In this document: positions 37,950 to 46,906 of the stretch, one piece after another | How positions within the stretch are numbered: the first letter of the stretch is position 1 | Layout of the letters: each line of letters starts with the position of its first letter | Assembly (NCBI RefSeq): GCF_002217435.1 | Contig: NZ_MUHF01000029.1 | Location: 22,559 to 86,558 of the forward strand | Length of the DNA stretch: 64,000 nt | Source of the DNA: Flavobacterium reichenbachii | Lineage (GTDB): Bacteria; Bacteroidota; Bacteroidia; Flavobacteriales; Flavobacteriaceae | Direction of reading: 5' to 3' | Notes under the pieces: generated by a model | Told to the model about the DNA's origin: nothing | Seen by the model: the letters and a program-made list of their open reading frames with translations, nothing else | Databases searched by the model: none | Made by a program: the position numbers and the translations under genes

Positions 37950-37963
37950 GGTAACCGGTTACC
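37950..37963. promoter_or_regulatory. perfect palindrome, candidate HxlR operator
   Basis: GGTAACCGGTTACC is a perfect 14-bp palindrome, 14 bp before the HxlR start and 64 bp before the oxidoreductase start. A partial half site, GTTAAC, follows at 37968-37973. A plus-strand -7-like box TACTTTTG lies at 38002-38009. Confidence 0.55.
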
Positions 37964-38027
37964 TCCAGTTAACCCATAACAAAAATAAAATATTGCGTTC
38001 ATACTTTTGTATAATATAACAATAAAA

Positions 38028-39026
38028 ATGAAAGCAGTTGTATTACAGGAAAATCATGAATTTAGATTGGAGACAGTAGAAATTCCACATCCGGAACCAC
38101 ATCAAATTCAGGTTAAGATTGCGGCTTCAGGTTTTAATCCCATAGATTATCAAATGATGGAATATGGCTCAGAAAGAAAGCTTTTGCATTCGCCAATTCT
38201 CGGCCGTGAATTTTCTGGAATTATAACTGCAGTCGGAAAAAATGTAACCGATTTTAAAATTGGAGATGCCGTTTTTTGCGGTTCAGGAAGCATGGGGTCC
38301 AACGGAACTTACGCAGAATATATTTGTGTTCCTGAGACAATTGCAGTAAAAAAGCCTGAAAATATTTCTTTTGAGCAGGCAGCGGCAATTCCATCGGCAG
38401 GACTTACAGCTTTACAGTCTTTTAACCGAATGAATGCTGCTAAAACCGATTCGATATTGATTACCGGAGGCGCAGGCGGTGTTGGAGCTATGCTGATAAA
38501 ACTGCTTATTTCTAATGGTTTTAATGATTTTTTGGTCACAGCAGGAAATCCGGTTAGTATTTATTCTTTAATTGCTCTTGGAGTAACACCAAATCAAATT
38601 ATCAATTATAAAAAGGAAGAAATATACACAGCAGCACTTTCTTTAAACGAAAATAAAAAGTTTGATATTATAGTTGATTTGGTTGGAAACGAAATTGCAG
38701 AAACTGCCGCTAAACTTTTAAAAATAAACGGTAGATATATCGATGTAACGAATTTTTTGACACCAGAATCCCGTAACATTCTTTTTTCCAGAGGAGCTTC
38801 AATTCATGCTATTTCTAATTACGCTTACGGACTTGAAAAACGATATGAATATTATAAAAATGGTTTAAGCCAATTAGCAAAGCTGCTGCAAGACGAGATC
38901 ATTACGCCTCCTGCTGTTTCTATAGTGGGAGAATTGAATACAGCTACAGTCGAAAAGGCACTTAAAATATTGCGAGAAAACAAAACACAAGGAACAAAAT
39001 TAATAATGCAGATTCAGACCCTATGA
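38028..39026 (+). CDS. zinc-independent alcohol dehydrogenase-like NAD(P)H:quinone oxidoreductase
   Basis: A 332-residue medium-chain dehydrogenase/reductase. I place the start at 38028 (MKAVVLQENHEFRLET), which is the standard family N-terminus; an in-frame ATG at 38007 would add seven residues. Marks are SGFNPIDYQMMEYG, GREFSGIITAVGKNV, the IPSAGLTALQSF helix and the nucleotide-binding loop GGAGGVGAMLIKLL. The cysteine and histidine ligands for catalytic zinc are missing, as in quinone reductases. It would reduce quinones or enones with NADPH in the cytoplasm. Its stop codon overlaps the start of the cupin gene by four bases (ATGA), so the two are translationally coupled. Confidence 0.92.
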   Translation: MKAVVLQENHEFRLETVEIPHPEPHQIQVKIAASGFNPIDYQMMEYGSERKLLHSPILGREFSGIITAVGKNVTDFKIGDAVFCGSGSMGSNGTYAEYICVPETIAVKKPENISFEQAAAIPSAGLTALQSFNRMNAAKTDSILITGGAGGVGAMLIKLLISNGFNDFLVTAGNPVSIYSLIALGVTPNQIINYKKEEIYTAALSLNENKKFDIIVDLVGNEIAETAAKLLKINGRYIDVTNFLTPESRNILFSRGASIHAISNYAYGLEKRYEYYKNGLSQLAKLLQDEIITPPAVSIVGELNTATVEKALKILRENKTQGTKLIMQIQTL

Positions 39027-39532
39027 GAACAATACCAAGAAGAATCGTAACAGGTTTACGCGACGGAAAATCGATTATAGAACAAGATGCAGTGGTAAAC
39101 AATGTGTCGGAGCATTTTCCGGGATTGATTATTTCTGATATCTGGTCAACCGATACTGTACCGGCAGAATTTGAGGAAAAGATTATTGAAAATACTGCTT
39201 TTCCTAATACACCCAAAAATGGCAGTTATTTTCGATATGTACAGATTCCGCCTGATCAGGATTTAGGAATTACCGCTCTAGAAGGTCAGCCTCATCCGTT
39301 GATGCATCAAACGAATACTTTGGATTATATCATTATTTTATCGGGCGAAATTTACTTAATTGTTGATGAAGAAGAAACTTTATTGCAGGCAGGAGATATT
39401 GTAATTCAGCGTGGTACCAATCATGCCTGGAGTAATCGCTCTAATCTTCCCTGCATACAGCTGGCAGTATTGCTGGATGCAGAAAAACGGCTGAACAATT
39501 ACGATTATTTAAGAACGTGTCGAATCAAATAA
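39023..39532 (+). CDS. cupin-domain protein
   Basis: A 169-residue protein with a C-terminal cupin barrel. The two motifs are visible: HPLMHQTNTLDYIIILSGE near residue 92 and LLQAGDIVIQRGTNHAW near 123, with the histidines expected for metal binding. The N-terminal half (RRIVTGLRDGKSIIEQDA) is typical of cupins that sit beside oxidoreductases. The start overlaps the stop of the upstream gene, so it belongs to the same operon. Its 3' end overlaps the convergent sigma-factor gene by 24 bp. The reaction is unknown; dioxygenase, isomerase and ligand-binding roles all occur in the superfamily. Confidence 0.88.
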   Translation: MRTIPRRIVTGLRDGKSIIEQDAVVNNVSEHFPGLIISDIWSTDTVPAEFEEKIIENTAFPNTPKNGSYFRYVQIPPDQDLGITALEGQPHPLMHQTNTLDYIIILSGEIYLIVDEEETLLQAGDIVIQRGTNHAWSNRSNLPCIQLAVLLDAEKRLNNYDYLRTCRIK

Positions 39533-40114
39533 TTTTCTTTTTCCGAATAAGACAAACAAAATACTTTTTACTTTTTCCTCCAGAGCTGTACGCAGAATCG
39601 AAAATGCCTTTGTAATCTGTGCTTCGACAGTTTTTATGGAAACATCCAAATGTTCGGCAATTTCAATATTGGTCAAACCTTCTTTTTTGCTTAAAATAAA
39701 AACCTCTCTGCATTTTGGCGGTAAATTCTGAATCTCTTTGTTTACAGCGCTTAAAACCCTTTGAAAAGCTTCTGAATCCTCTTCCTGAACGATTCCGTTT
39801 AAGGCATCATAATAAGATTTCTCCAAAGAAAACAAAGACTGGTTTTTTCGGTATAAATCGATAAACTCGTTGTAAACCAGTTTATAAAGAAAACTTTTTA
39901 AGGAATGATCTGTTTTTAATCTGGTACGCTGTTCCCAAATCTTGATAAAAACATTCTGAACAATATCTTCTGCACTGTAAACATTCTTTACTAGACTGTT
40001 GGCATACACACAAAGTTTATGATGATAAGTTTCTATGAGATAGTTATACGCTTTTTCATCTCCATTTCGAAGAGATTCTATTAAATCCTCATTGTTGTAA
40101 GCGCCATTTATCAT
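39509..40114 (-). CDS. ECF-type RNA polymerase sigma factor
   Basis: A 201-residue sigma-70 family factor of the Bacteroidota FecI-like group. Region 2 is at residues ~25-90 (NYLIETYHHKLCVYANSLV, AEDIVQNVFIKIWEQR) and region 4 at ~130-185 (LPPKCREVFILSKKEGLTN, IAEHLDVSIKTVEAQITKA). It reads divergently from a fecR gene (40393), with a 278-bp intergenic region. In the two other systems of this window the sigma gene precedes fecR on the same strand, so this divergent layout is unusual. It probably serves the FecR/SusC system to its right. Its 3' end overlaps the cupin gene by 24 bp. Confidence 0.94.
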   Translation of the reverse strand: MINGAYNNEDLIESLRNGDEKAYNYLIETYHHKLCVYANSLVKNVYSAEDIVQNVFIKIWEQRTRLKTDHSLKSFLYKLVYNEFIDLYRKNQSLFSLEKSYYDALNGIVQEEDSEAFQRVLSAVNKEIQNLPPKCREVFILSKKEGLTNIEIAEHLDVSIKTVEAQITKAFSILRTALEEKVKSILFVLFGKRKLFDSTRS

Positions 40115-40259
40115 AGAAACAAATATATAAATTATAATTTCTAAGGTTAATGTTGACTGCTTATTTCATTCAAATTCTCCTGTTTTTCTAATTTCTATTT
40201 GAAAATTATTACAAATAAAAGGTTCAGGAAATGCGTCTAAAAATCATCTATCTTATAAT

Positions 40260-40276
40260 TTCTATCAAATTAGTAG
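40260..40276 (+). promoter_or_regulatory. 17-mer shared with the SusC leader (copy 2)
   Basis: TTCTATCAAATTAGTAG, identical to 31511-31527, lies 117 bp before the fecR start in the divergent sigma/fecR gap (40115-40392). Just before it stands CTTATAAT, which is not the TAnnTTTG box. An eight-codon reading frame (ATGAAAAAAACTTTATC..., 40323-40349) is the only coding signal in the gap and is too short to judge. Confidence 0.5.
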
Positions 40277-40392
40277 TGTTTATTGAAAGAAAAGACTTGT
40301 CAAAAATAAAAAATTCAGTAAAATGAAAAAAACTTTATCAAATTGTTAGGGTTTTGTTTTTTGGCTTCGTAATAATATTAAAAATAACTAAA

Positions 40393-41541
40393 ATGACAGT
40401 AAAAAAGTCAGAGCGACTAATTGTTAAATTTATCACAAATCAAGCCACTAAAGATGAAATTGAAGAACTTACAGAGTGGTTAAAAAAGGATGAAAATCAA
40501 ATTGTATTTAAGGATTTTGTAAAAACCAATTATGCAGTTGATTCGGTCATGAATAAATTTGACTCTGCCGAAATAAAAAAACATTTATCGGAAAGAATAG
40601 CGAAGGAGAATACCGTTTTTTATAAAAGGAGATTTTCTTCTTACTATAAATATGCAGCGATTTTGATTGCAGCTTTGGGTGGATTTTATTTTTATAATAA
40701 TTCAGATTTAGCGTCAGCGAAGAAAAATGTTATTATTCCGAGAGAAGAAGAAATTGTGCTGCAATTGGATAACAATTTAGAAAAAGAAATCGATACTGCT
40801 GCCGTACAAGATATTACAGACCAGAATGGAAACTTAATTGGGAAACTGAACAAAAACAGATTGGTATACAACAGTTCAAAAGCATATGGAAAGCTGGTAT
40901 ATAATACAATTAAAATTCCGTACGGTAAAAAGTTTGAAGTCCAATTATCAGACGGAACAGTTGTGTATTTAAACGCCGGAACTTCGTTAAAATATCCTGT
41001 GCAGTTTGTTGACAGTCAAGATCGTAAAGTTTTTTTAGCTGGTGAAGCTTATTTCGAAGTTTCTAAAGATAAAAAACATCCGTTTACAGTAAATGCACAG
41101 CAAGTGAGCGTTGAAGTTTTAGGAACCAAATTTAATGTCAATTCGTATGATGAAAATGTAAGCACCGATATCGTTTTGACAGAAGGTAAAGTTTTGCTTT
41201 ATAAAGATCAAAAGGAAAATCGGGTGTTTTTAAATCCAGGTTTTAAAGGTTCGAATATAAAAGGACAGACCAAATTTGAAATCGAGCAGGTCAATACAAA
41301 TTATTATACAGCTTGGGTCAAAGGAAGTCTGGTTTTTAAAAATGAATCTTTTGATCAGATTATTAAAAAACTGGAACGAAGGTATAATGTAACCTTCGTC
41401 AATAAAAACAAAGCACTCGGAAAAGAAATTTTTAATGCCAGTTTTGATAACGAACCTATCGAAGTAGTATTAAAATATTTCAGCGACAGTTATGCCATTG
41501 ACTACATCATTGACAGAGATAGAATTATAATTGATAATTGA
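40393..41541 (+). CDS. FecR-family anti-sigma factor
   Basis: A 382-residue membrane-bound anti-sigma factor. I choose ATG 40393 (MTVKKSERLIVKFITN); the upstream in-frame ATG at 40354 adds 13 hydrophobic residues that do not fit the family. There is a cytoplasmic domain for sigma binding, one membrane span near residues 82-98 (YAAILIAALGGFYFY), and a periplasmic FecR domain with QLSDGTVVYLNAGTSLKYP and FLAGEAYFEVSKDKKHPF, then the C-terminal STN-like part. It passes the signal from the STN domain of the SusC at 41850 to the sigma factor. The last four codons and the stop are formed by the first units of a heptamer repeat array. Confidence 0.94.
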   Translation: MTVKKSERLIVKFITNQATKDEIEELTEWLKKDENQIVFKDFVKTNYAVDSVMNKFDSAEIKKHLSERIAKENTVFYKRRFSSYYKYAAILIAALGGFYFYNNSDLASAKKNVIIPREEEIVLQLDNNLEKEIDTAAVQDITDQNGNLIGKLNKNRLVYNSSKAYGKLVYNTIKIPYGKKFEVQLSDGTVVYLNAGTSLKYPVQFVDSQDRKVFLAGEAYFEVSKDKKHPFTVNAQQVSVEVLGTKFNVNSYDENVSTDIVLTEGKVLLYKDQKENRVFLNPGFKGSNIKGQTKFEIEQVNTNYYTAWVKGSLVFKNESFDQIIKKLERRYNVTFVNKNKALGKEIFNASFDNEPIEVVLKYFSDSYAIDYIIDRDRIIIDN

Positions 41542-41708
41542 CAATTCACAATTGACAATTCACAATTCACAATTGACAATTGATAATTTATAATTGACAA
41601 TTAATAATTATCAATTAACGGTTATCAATTCACCATTATCAATTATCAATTAACCATTATCCATTATCAATTATCAATTAATAATTCACAATTCACAATT
41701 CACAATTA
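41527..41708. repeat. array of 26 consecutive 7-bp repeats
   Basis: Twenty-six heptamers follow one another without any insertion or deletion, with consensus WYMATTN. The main forms are ACAATTC, ACAATTG, TCAATTA, ATAATTG and ACCATTA. The left part is rich in ACAATTC/G and the middle in TCAATTA, with ACAATTC returning at the right end. The first two units and the beginning of the third encode the last residues and stop codon of fecR. Confidence 0.95.
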
Positions 41709-41759
41709 ATTTAAGCCTATGTAACAAAAGTCCAAAAAAAGAAAGAAGGTCGACATTAT

Positions 41760-41794
41760 AAAAAAAACCGGAAAATGCGCTAACACTTTCCGGT
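41760..41794 (-). terminator. minus-strand intrinsic terminator in the second SusC leader
   Basis: On the minus strand a 12-bp stem with tetraloop TAGC (41767-41794) is followed by eight T. Two pairs are G-U/U-G on the minus strand but A-C/C-A mismatches on the plus strand. It lies 56-90 bp before the SusC start, with no minus-strand gene to terminate. The rest of the 41709-41849 gap shows nothing else. Confidence 0.65.
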
Positions 41795-41849
41795 AGAATA
41801 AATGCGATCAGTTAATTAACCAACCAACATTAAAAAACATTTTAAAAGT

Positions 41850-44800
41850 ATGAAAAAACTCTTGAACACTATCAGGTTCGACAAGCCTTTTTTGAAATTT
41901 GATTTGAAGATGAAATTGACTACATTATTTTTAATAACCACTCTTACGGTTATGCAGGCGGGGGTAACGTACTCGCAAAAGGCAAAAATGTCTTTTAATG
42001 CCAACAATATGACTGTTGCAAAAGTTATAGAAAAATTAGAATATACTACCAATTACAGATTTGTTTACAATGTAAGATCTGTTGATTTAAACAGAACTAT
42101 TGATGTCAATTTAAACGATGCGTCTATAGAAACTATTTTAAGTATTATTTTTAAAGAAAGCAGTACAGATTATAAAGTTTCAGGTACTCATATTGTTTTG
42201 ATGCCCAGAAAAACTTCTGCTGAAAAACCCATTGAAGTAAAGAAACCAGCTGCCGATTTTATTGTAAAAGGGAGAGTAACCGATGAAAAAGGAATGCCTT
42301 TAGTAGGCGCTGCAATTTCTGATAATGGATCGGGAAGAGGCGTTCAGACTGATTTTAATGGTGAATATCAGATTATTACAGTAGGAAGTGAGACTACATT
42401 GGCTTTTGCTTACTTAGGATACATCAGACAGGAAATAAAAGTAGACGGCAGAAGCGTGATCAATGTGGTATTAAAAGAAGATGTTCTGGAATTAGAAGGT
42501 TTAGTTTTAACTACCGGATATCAAAATATTAATGCAGAAAAAGCAACAGGTTCTTTCTCTAATTTAAAGGCAAAAGATTTTCAGGAACAGCGATTAAGCA
42601 GTTTAAATTCTGTTTTAGAAGGTCGTATTGTTGGGTATCAGGACGGACAGATTCGAGGAACTACTTCGATGAGAGGTGTAAGTACGCCTTTGTATGTTAT
42701 TGATGGATTTCCGATAGAAAATACAAAACTGACACCTTATGCTACTATTGAAGAGAATGTACCCAATCTGAATTTGGAAGATATCGAAACTATTACAGTT
42801 TTGAAAGATGCAGCAGCTTCTTCTATTTATGGTTCTCGCGCGGCTAACGGAGTAGTTGTAATTACTACTAAAAAAGCAAAAGCAGGAAAAACAAATATCT
42901 CGTTCTCAAGCAACTTAACCGTTACACCGTATAGAAATTATACCGATAATCTTACTGATTCTGCCGATATTATTGGTTTAGAAAGAGGATGGGCTGCGGG
43001 AAATCCTAATTTACAAGGAGCTAATGCCAGTACTTATTCGCAATCATTATTAAATAATGCTGCGTTTACAAGTTTAGGAATGCAGACTATTTTAAACGGA
43101 TATGCCGGAAACATTTCTCAAACAGAAGCCAATAACCGCTTAAACACACTTGGCGCGCAGGGATATAAATATTATGATGATATTGCCAGATACGCAAAAC
43201 GCGATCAGTATTTTATGCAGCACAACCTTAGCTTAGGTAAAGCTACTGACAGCAATACATTTAATGCCTCTTTGACGTACAAAGATAATCAGCTTGAGAA
43301 TCGATATTCTGAAAATCAATCCGTGGGTATTAACTTAAAAAACTCCACACAGATTAACGATTGGCTGTCTATAGACTTGGGAACTTATATTAATTATGTT
43401 AAAGGTGATACACAGAGTTATCTGGCTTCGTCTCCTGGTTTTAAATATCAGCCGTACAATCAATTGGTAAATAACGACGGAACTAATTTTGTTTCTACAG
43501 CTGCGTCTCGTTACAACAATTTTACACTTCAGTCTTTACAAAATTACGGTCTTTACAGCCAGAACATTACACCAATGGACGAGTTTGGAAGAAACCTGAT
43601 TGAAAACAAAAATTTTCAAAACAGAACGTATGCTAAGTTTAATGTAAAATTTAGTAATGCCTTTACTTACAGCGCAATGTTTCAATACGAATACGGCGCA
43701 GATCGTGCGAATCAGTTATTTGATAAAGAATCGTATTATGTTAGAAATAAAGTAAACAGTCTGGTTACGATTGTTAATAATAAAGCGGTTTACAATCTGC
43801 CATATGGAGATATTATAAAAGAAACCAATCAATTTTCTAACGCTTACAATTTCCGCCAGCAGTTAAATTTTAATCAGGTTTTCAACCAAAAACATGATTT
43901 TTCTGCCATTGCAGGTATGGAAATACGTCATGCAAAGTTAGAATATGCAGACAATACACGTTATGGTTACGACAGCCAGACTTTGGGTTTTGCGCTGGTA
44001 AATCAAGCAGATTTATTTAAGGTTTACGGAAGTGTCTTAGGCGGCTATATGATTCAGGATGAATTTTCATTGCAAAAAGAATTATTAAACCGATACGTTT
44101 CGTTTTATGGAACTGGAGGTTATACGTATGACAGCAGATATACGCTTTCTGGAAGTGTACGCTGGGACCGTTCTAACCTTTGGGGAACAGACAGTAAATA
44201 TCAAAATAAACCAACATGGTCTGCAGGTGCGGCATGGAATATTGACAAAGAATCATTCTTTAAAGTTTCATGGGTAGATGCGCTTAAAGTTCGTGCTTCT
44301 TATGGTATCGGAGGAAATATTGCCAAAGATACTGCGCCTTATTTGACAGCATATTACAACTCTAACTCAAATGTAGGAGGAAATCAGGGAACGGTTAGAT
44401 CAAGACCTAATCCAGAATTATCGTGGGAAAAAACTACAACGACAAACATAGGTTTGGATTTTGCCTTATTTAAAAACAGATTGAGCGGAACCTTAGATCT
44501 TTACAACAAAAAAGGAGAAGATTTATTAGCCAGCAGTACAGGAATTCCAACAGAAGGCTGGGGGTATTCTACTTATACAATCAATAATGGAGCAATGACA
44601 AATAAAGGGATCGAAGTTAGTTTGAGCGGGACAATCGTAAAAACACCTTCATTCTCTTGGGATGCGTCAGTTTTGTATGCAAATAACAAAAACAAAGTTG
44701 ATTATATAAATGTAAAAGCTCCAGTTTATTATCTTCAATTAGATCAAGCTCAGTTTTTTCCGAGAGTTGGAACCAATTTTAATTCTATTTATGGATACAA

Positions 44801-45422
44801 ATGGGCAGGTTTGAGCAGTACAGGATTGCCTCAGGTATATGATGCTTCTGGAACTGCCGTAAAATACAATCCGGGACAAGTAGATGCAATTCAGGATTTT
44901 GGTTCAAAAGTGCCTATTCATAGTGGCTCTTTCCATACATCGGCTGCGTATAAAAACTTCTCAATTTCAGCATTGTTTGTTTACGAATTAGGACATAAAA
45001 TTAAAAACACATTCCTGCCAATGCTCAATAATAATTATTCTAGTGCAACAGGAAGTTACATAACCGATATCACGGCTGTAAACAATCATATTGCAGACCG
45101 ATGGATGCAGCCGGGCGACGAAGCTTTTACAAATATTCCGAGAGTGGTGTATGAATATGATCCTGAATTTAGTAATGATTCGCGCACCATATATTCTTAC
45201 TCTGACATCAATATTCTCGATGCTTCGAATGTGAGATTAAGCAACGTTTCATTGGGTTATAGATTGCCAAAAGAGCTTATTAAAAGAGTAAAATTACAAG
45301 ACGTGCGTTTTAATTTAAACGCAGAAAATGTATACACTTTTGCCAAAAGCAGAGATGCCAAATATCTTTTAGGTGGTTTCCAATCTCCAAGTTATGTGTT
45401 TGGTGTAAATATTAATTTCTAA
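41850..45422 (+). CDS. SusC/RagA-family TonB-dependent transporter with STN signalling domain
   Basis: A 1190-residue outer-membrane transporter. After a long signal region (to TYSQ) comes an STN domain (~50-125, NNMTVAKVIEKLEYTTNYRF and ETILSIIFKES), then a carboxypeptidase-regulatory-like domain (~138-210), the plug (TTGYQNINAEKATGS, ASSIYGSRAANGVVVITTK) and a barrel ending YVFGVNINF. The STN domain contacts FecR, so loading of the transporter switches on the ECF sigma factor: the fecR gene is directly upstream. SusD follows 17 bp later, then thioredoxins and an M16 protease. Peptides are therefore a more likely cargo than glycans. Confidence 0.96.
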   Translation: MKKLLNTIRFDKPFLKFDLKMKLTTLFLITTLTVMQAGVTYSQKAKMSFNANNMTVAKVIEKLEYTTNYRFVYNVRSVDLNRTIDVNLNDASIETILSIIFKESSTDYKVSGTHIVLMPRKTSAEKPIEVKKPAADFIVKGRVTDEKGMPLVGAAISDNGSGRGVQTDFNGEYQIITVGSETTLAFAYLGYIRQEIKVDGRSVINVVLKEDVLELEGLVLTTGYQNINAEKATGSFSNLKAKDFQEQRLSSLNSVLEGRIVGYQDGQIRGTTSMRGVSTPLYVIDGFPIENTKLTPYATIEENVPNLNLEDIETITVLKDAAASSIYGSRAANGVVVITTKKAKAGKTNISFSSNLTVTPYRNYTDNLTDSADIIGLERGWAAGNPNLQGANASTYSQSLLNNAAFTSLGMQTILNGYAGNISQTEANNRLNTLGAQGYKYYDDIARYAKRDQYFMQHNLSLGKATDSNTFNASLTYKDNQLENRYSENQSVGINLKNSTQINDWLSIDLGTYINYVKGDTQSYLASSPGFKYQPYNQLVNNDGTNFVSTAASRYNNFTLQSLQNYGLYSQNITPMDEFGRNLIENKNFQNRTYAKFNVKFSNAFTYSAMFQYEYGADRANQLFDKESYYVRNKVNSLVTIVNNKAVYNLPYGDIIKETNQFSNAYNFRQQLNFNQVFNQKHDFSAIAGMEIRHAKLEYADNTRYGYDSQTLGFALVNQADLFKVYGSVLGGYMIQDEFSLQKELLNRYVSFYGTGGYTYDSRYTLSGSVRWDRSNLWGTDSKYQNKPTWSAGAAWNIDKESFFKVSWVDALKVRASYGIGGNIAKDTAPYLTAYYNSNSNVGGNQGTVRSRPNPELSWEKTTTTNIGLDFALFKNRLSGTLDLYNKKGEDLLASSTGIPTEGWGYSTYTINNGAMTNKGIEVSLSGTIVKTPSFSWDASVLYANNKNKVDYINVKAPVYYLQLDQAQFFPRVGTNFNSIYGYKWAGLSSTGLPQVYDASGTAVKYNPGQVDAIQDFGSKVPIHSGSFHTSAAYKNFSISALFVYELGHKIKNTFLPMLNNNYSSATGSYITDITAVNNHIADRWMQPGDEAFTNIPRVVYEYDPEFSNDSRTIYSYSDINILDASNVRLSNVSLGYRLPKELIKRVKLQDVRFNLNAENVYTFAKSRDAKYLLGGFQSPSYVFGVNINF

Positions 45423-45439
45423 TTTATAACGACTAGACG

Positions 45440-46846
45440 ATGAAAAATATATATAAAAAAGCAGTGTACTTAATAGCTTTGGGATTGACTTTAGCATCTT
45501 GCGAAAATTATCTGGATGATGCTCCAAAAGGATCAAAAGTACCTGTAACATTGGCAGATTACGAAGCTTTTCTGCGTGACGAATATACAAATCACAGAGT
45601 AGATGTTACCGGAGCAATGCATTTATTAAACGATCAGTTTTTGGGTATTTCGACTTTAGCAAATAACAGATTGTTTACCGCCAACTATATGTGGGATGAA
45701 AATGCAGACCGTATTGCATTAAAACCTTCAGATGAAACAGCTTATTATTCAGGTTATGCCGGAATTTCGACTTTTAATTTAATTATAGAAAATGCCTTAA
45801 CTGCAACTAAAGCAACAGAAACAGAACAGCGAGTAGTTTGGGCAGAAGCAAAAGTACTGCGTGCCATGAACTATTTTAATCTGGTAAATTTTTATGCAGA
45901 TACGTATACGGCTTCAACTGCGGCAACAAAATTATCGGTTCCGTTAATTACAAGTGCCAATATTAATGCACCGAGTAAACAAGTAACGATTCAGGAATTA
46001 TACAATTTTATTTTGAATGATGTAAATGAAGCTTTGCCGTATTTACCAAAAGTTTCTCAGACTGCACTGCATCCAAATTTAGGAGCAGGATATGCTTTTT
46101 ATTCAAGAGTTTTTCTGCAGATGAATAATTACACAGAAGCTCTGAAATATGCCGATTTAGCCTTAGCAGAAAATAATAAATTGTACGACTGGGTGGCATA
46201 TTACAATACAAATAAAGCCGTTATTGACGTGCCGAATTCGTATACTACAACAGCCTCTCCGATGGGATTTACTTATGTTGAAAATTATACATACCGCCAC
46301 GGCAGTGCGAATAATTCGGGAGGAGAATTTGATATTCCGGTAGAACGCGCCCAGCGATTTGAAGCTGGTGATGCCCGTTTTACCTCCCGTTGGAAAATCA
46401 GAACAGTGGGAGCAGAAACATACTACAGAAGAACTTTGACAGGATTTTTTAATTTCGGCGGTATCACAACTGTTGAAGTTTATTTGATTAAAGCAGAATG
46501 TCTTGCGCGTGCGGGTCAGATTGGAGACGCACTAAACGTTTTAAATACAGTACGTAAAACGCGTATTCTTCCGGCTTCTTATCAGGATATTGCGACTACA
46601 GATAAAACGATTGCTGTAAATGCGATTTTAAGAACTAAAAGCAACGAACTTATTAATACGCTGATTCCTTTTGCAGACGCACGCCGTCTAAATGCAGAAG
46701 GTATTTATAAAGTGAGTTTTACTAAAACAGCAAACGGAAATACCTACACATTATCATCAGATTCTCATTTATGGACCATGCCTTTCCCGCAGGGAGCAAT
46801 GAATAGTCCGGGCAACGGAACTCTTACGCAGAACGTAGCAAAATAA
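45440..46846 (+). CDS. SusD/RagB-family surface lipoprotein
   Basis: A 468-residue SusD-like protein with lipobox LASC (Cys ~21) and the start ENYLDDAPKGSKVPVTLADYE. The helical TPR-like repeats are seen in EAKVLRAMNYFNLVNFYADTY and LGAGYAFYSRVFLQMNNYTEALKYADLAL, and the C-terminal SusD part in VEVYLIKAECLARAGQIGDA. It pairs with the SusC encoded 17 bp upstream. A terminator-like hairpin follows 7 bp after the stop, which should reduce read-through into the thioredoxin gene. The substrate is unknown; the neighbouring peptidase favours a RagAB-like peptide role. Confidence 0.93.
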   Translation: MKNIYKKAVYLIALGLTLASCENYLDDAPKGSKVPVTLADYEAFLRDEYTNHRVDVTGAMHLLNDQFLGISTLANNRLFTANYMWDENADRIALKPSDETAYYSGYAGISTFNLIIENALTATKATETEQRVVWAEAKVLRAMNYFNLVNFYADTYTASTAATKLSVPLITSANINAPSKQVTIQELYNFILNDVNEALPYLPKVSQTALHPNLGAGYAFYSRVFLQMNNYTEALKYADLALAENNKLYDWVAYYNTNKAVIDVPNSYTTTASPMGFTYVENYTYRHGSANNSGGEFDIPVERAQRFEAGDARFTSRWKIRTVGAETYYRRTLTGFFNFGGITTVEVYLIKAECLARAGQIGDALNVLNTVRKTRILPASYQDIATTDKTIAVNAILRTKSNELINTLIPFADARRLNAEGIYKVSFTKTANGNTYTLSSDSHLWTMPFPQGAMNSPGNGTLTQNVAK

Positions 46847-46852
46847 TAATCC

Positions 46853-46890
46853 AAAGCTTCCTGATCAGGAATCTGAAAAGGAAGCTTTTT
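46853..46890 (+). terminator. terminator-like hairpin between SusD and the TlpA gene
   Basis: Arms AAAGCTTCC (46853-46861) and GGAAGCTTT (46880-46888) are separated by 18 nt and followed by only two more T. The next gene starts 17 bp later, so partial read-through seems likely. Confidence 0.55.
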
Positions 46891-46906
46891 CTAAATCAAT
46901 CAAAAA

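Noticed and set aside
40323..40349. Eight-codon reading frame as a leader peptide before fecR
   Set aside because: There is no ribosome site or codon pattern suggestive of attenuation; too short to support.
40354..40392. Upstream start for the first FecR
   Set aside because: The extra 13 residues are hydrophobic and do not fit the cytoplasmic N-terminus of the family.
41527..41708. Heptamer array as a CRISPR array
   Set aside because: The units are contiguous 7-mers without spacers, and no cas gene is near.
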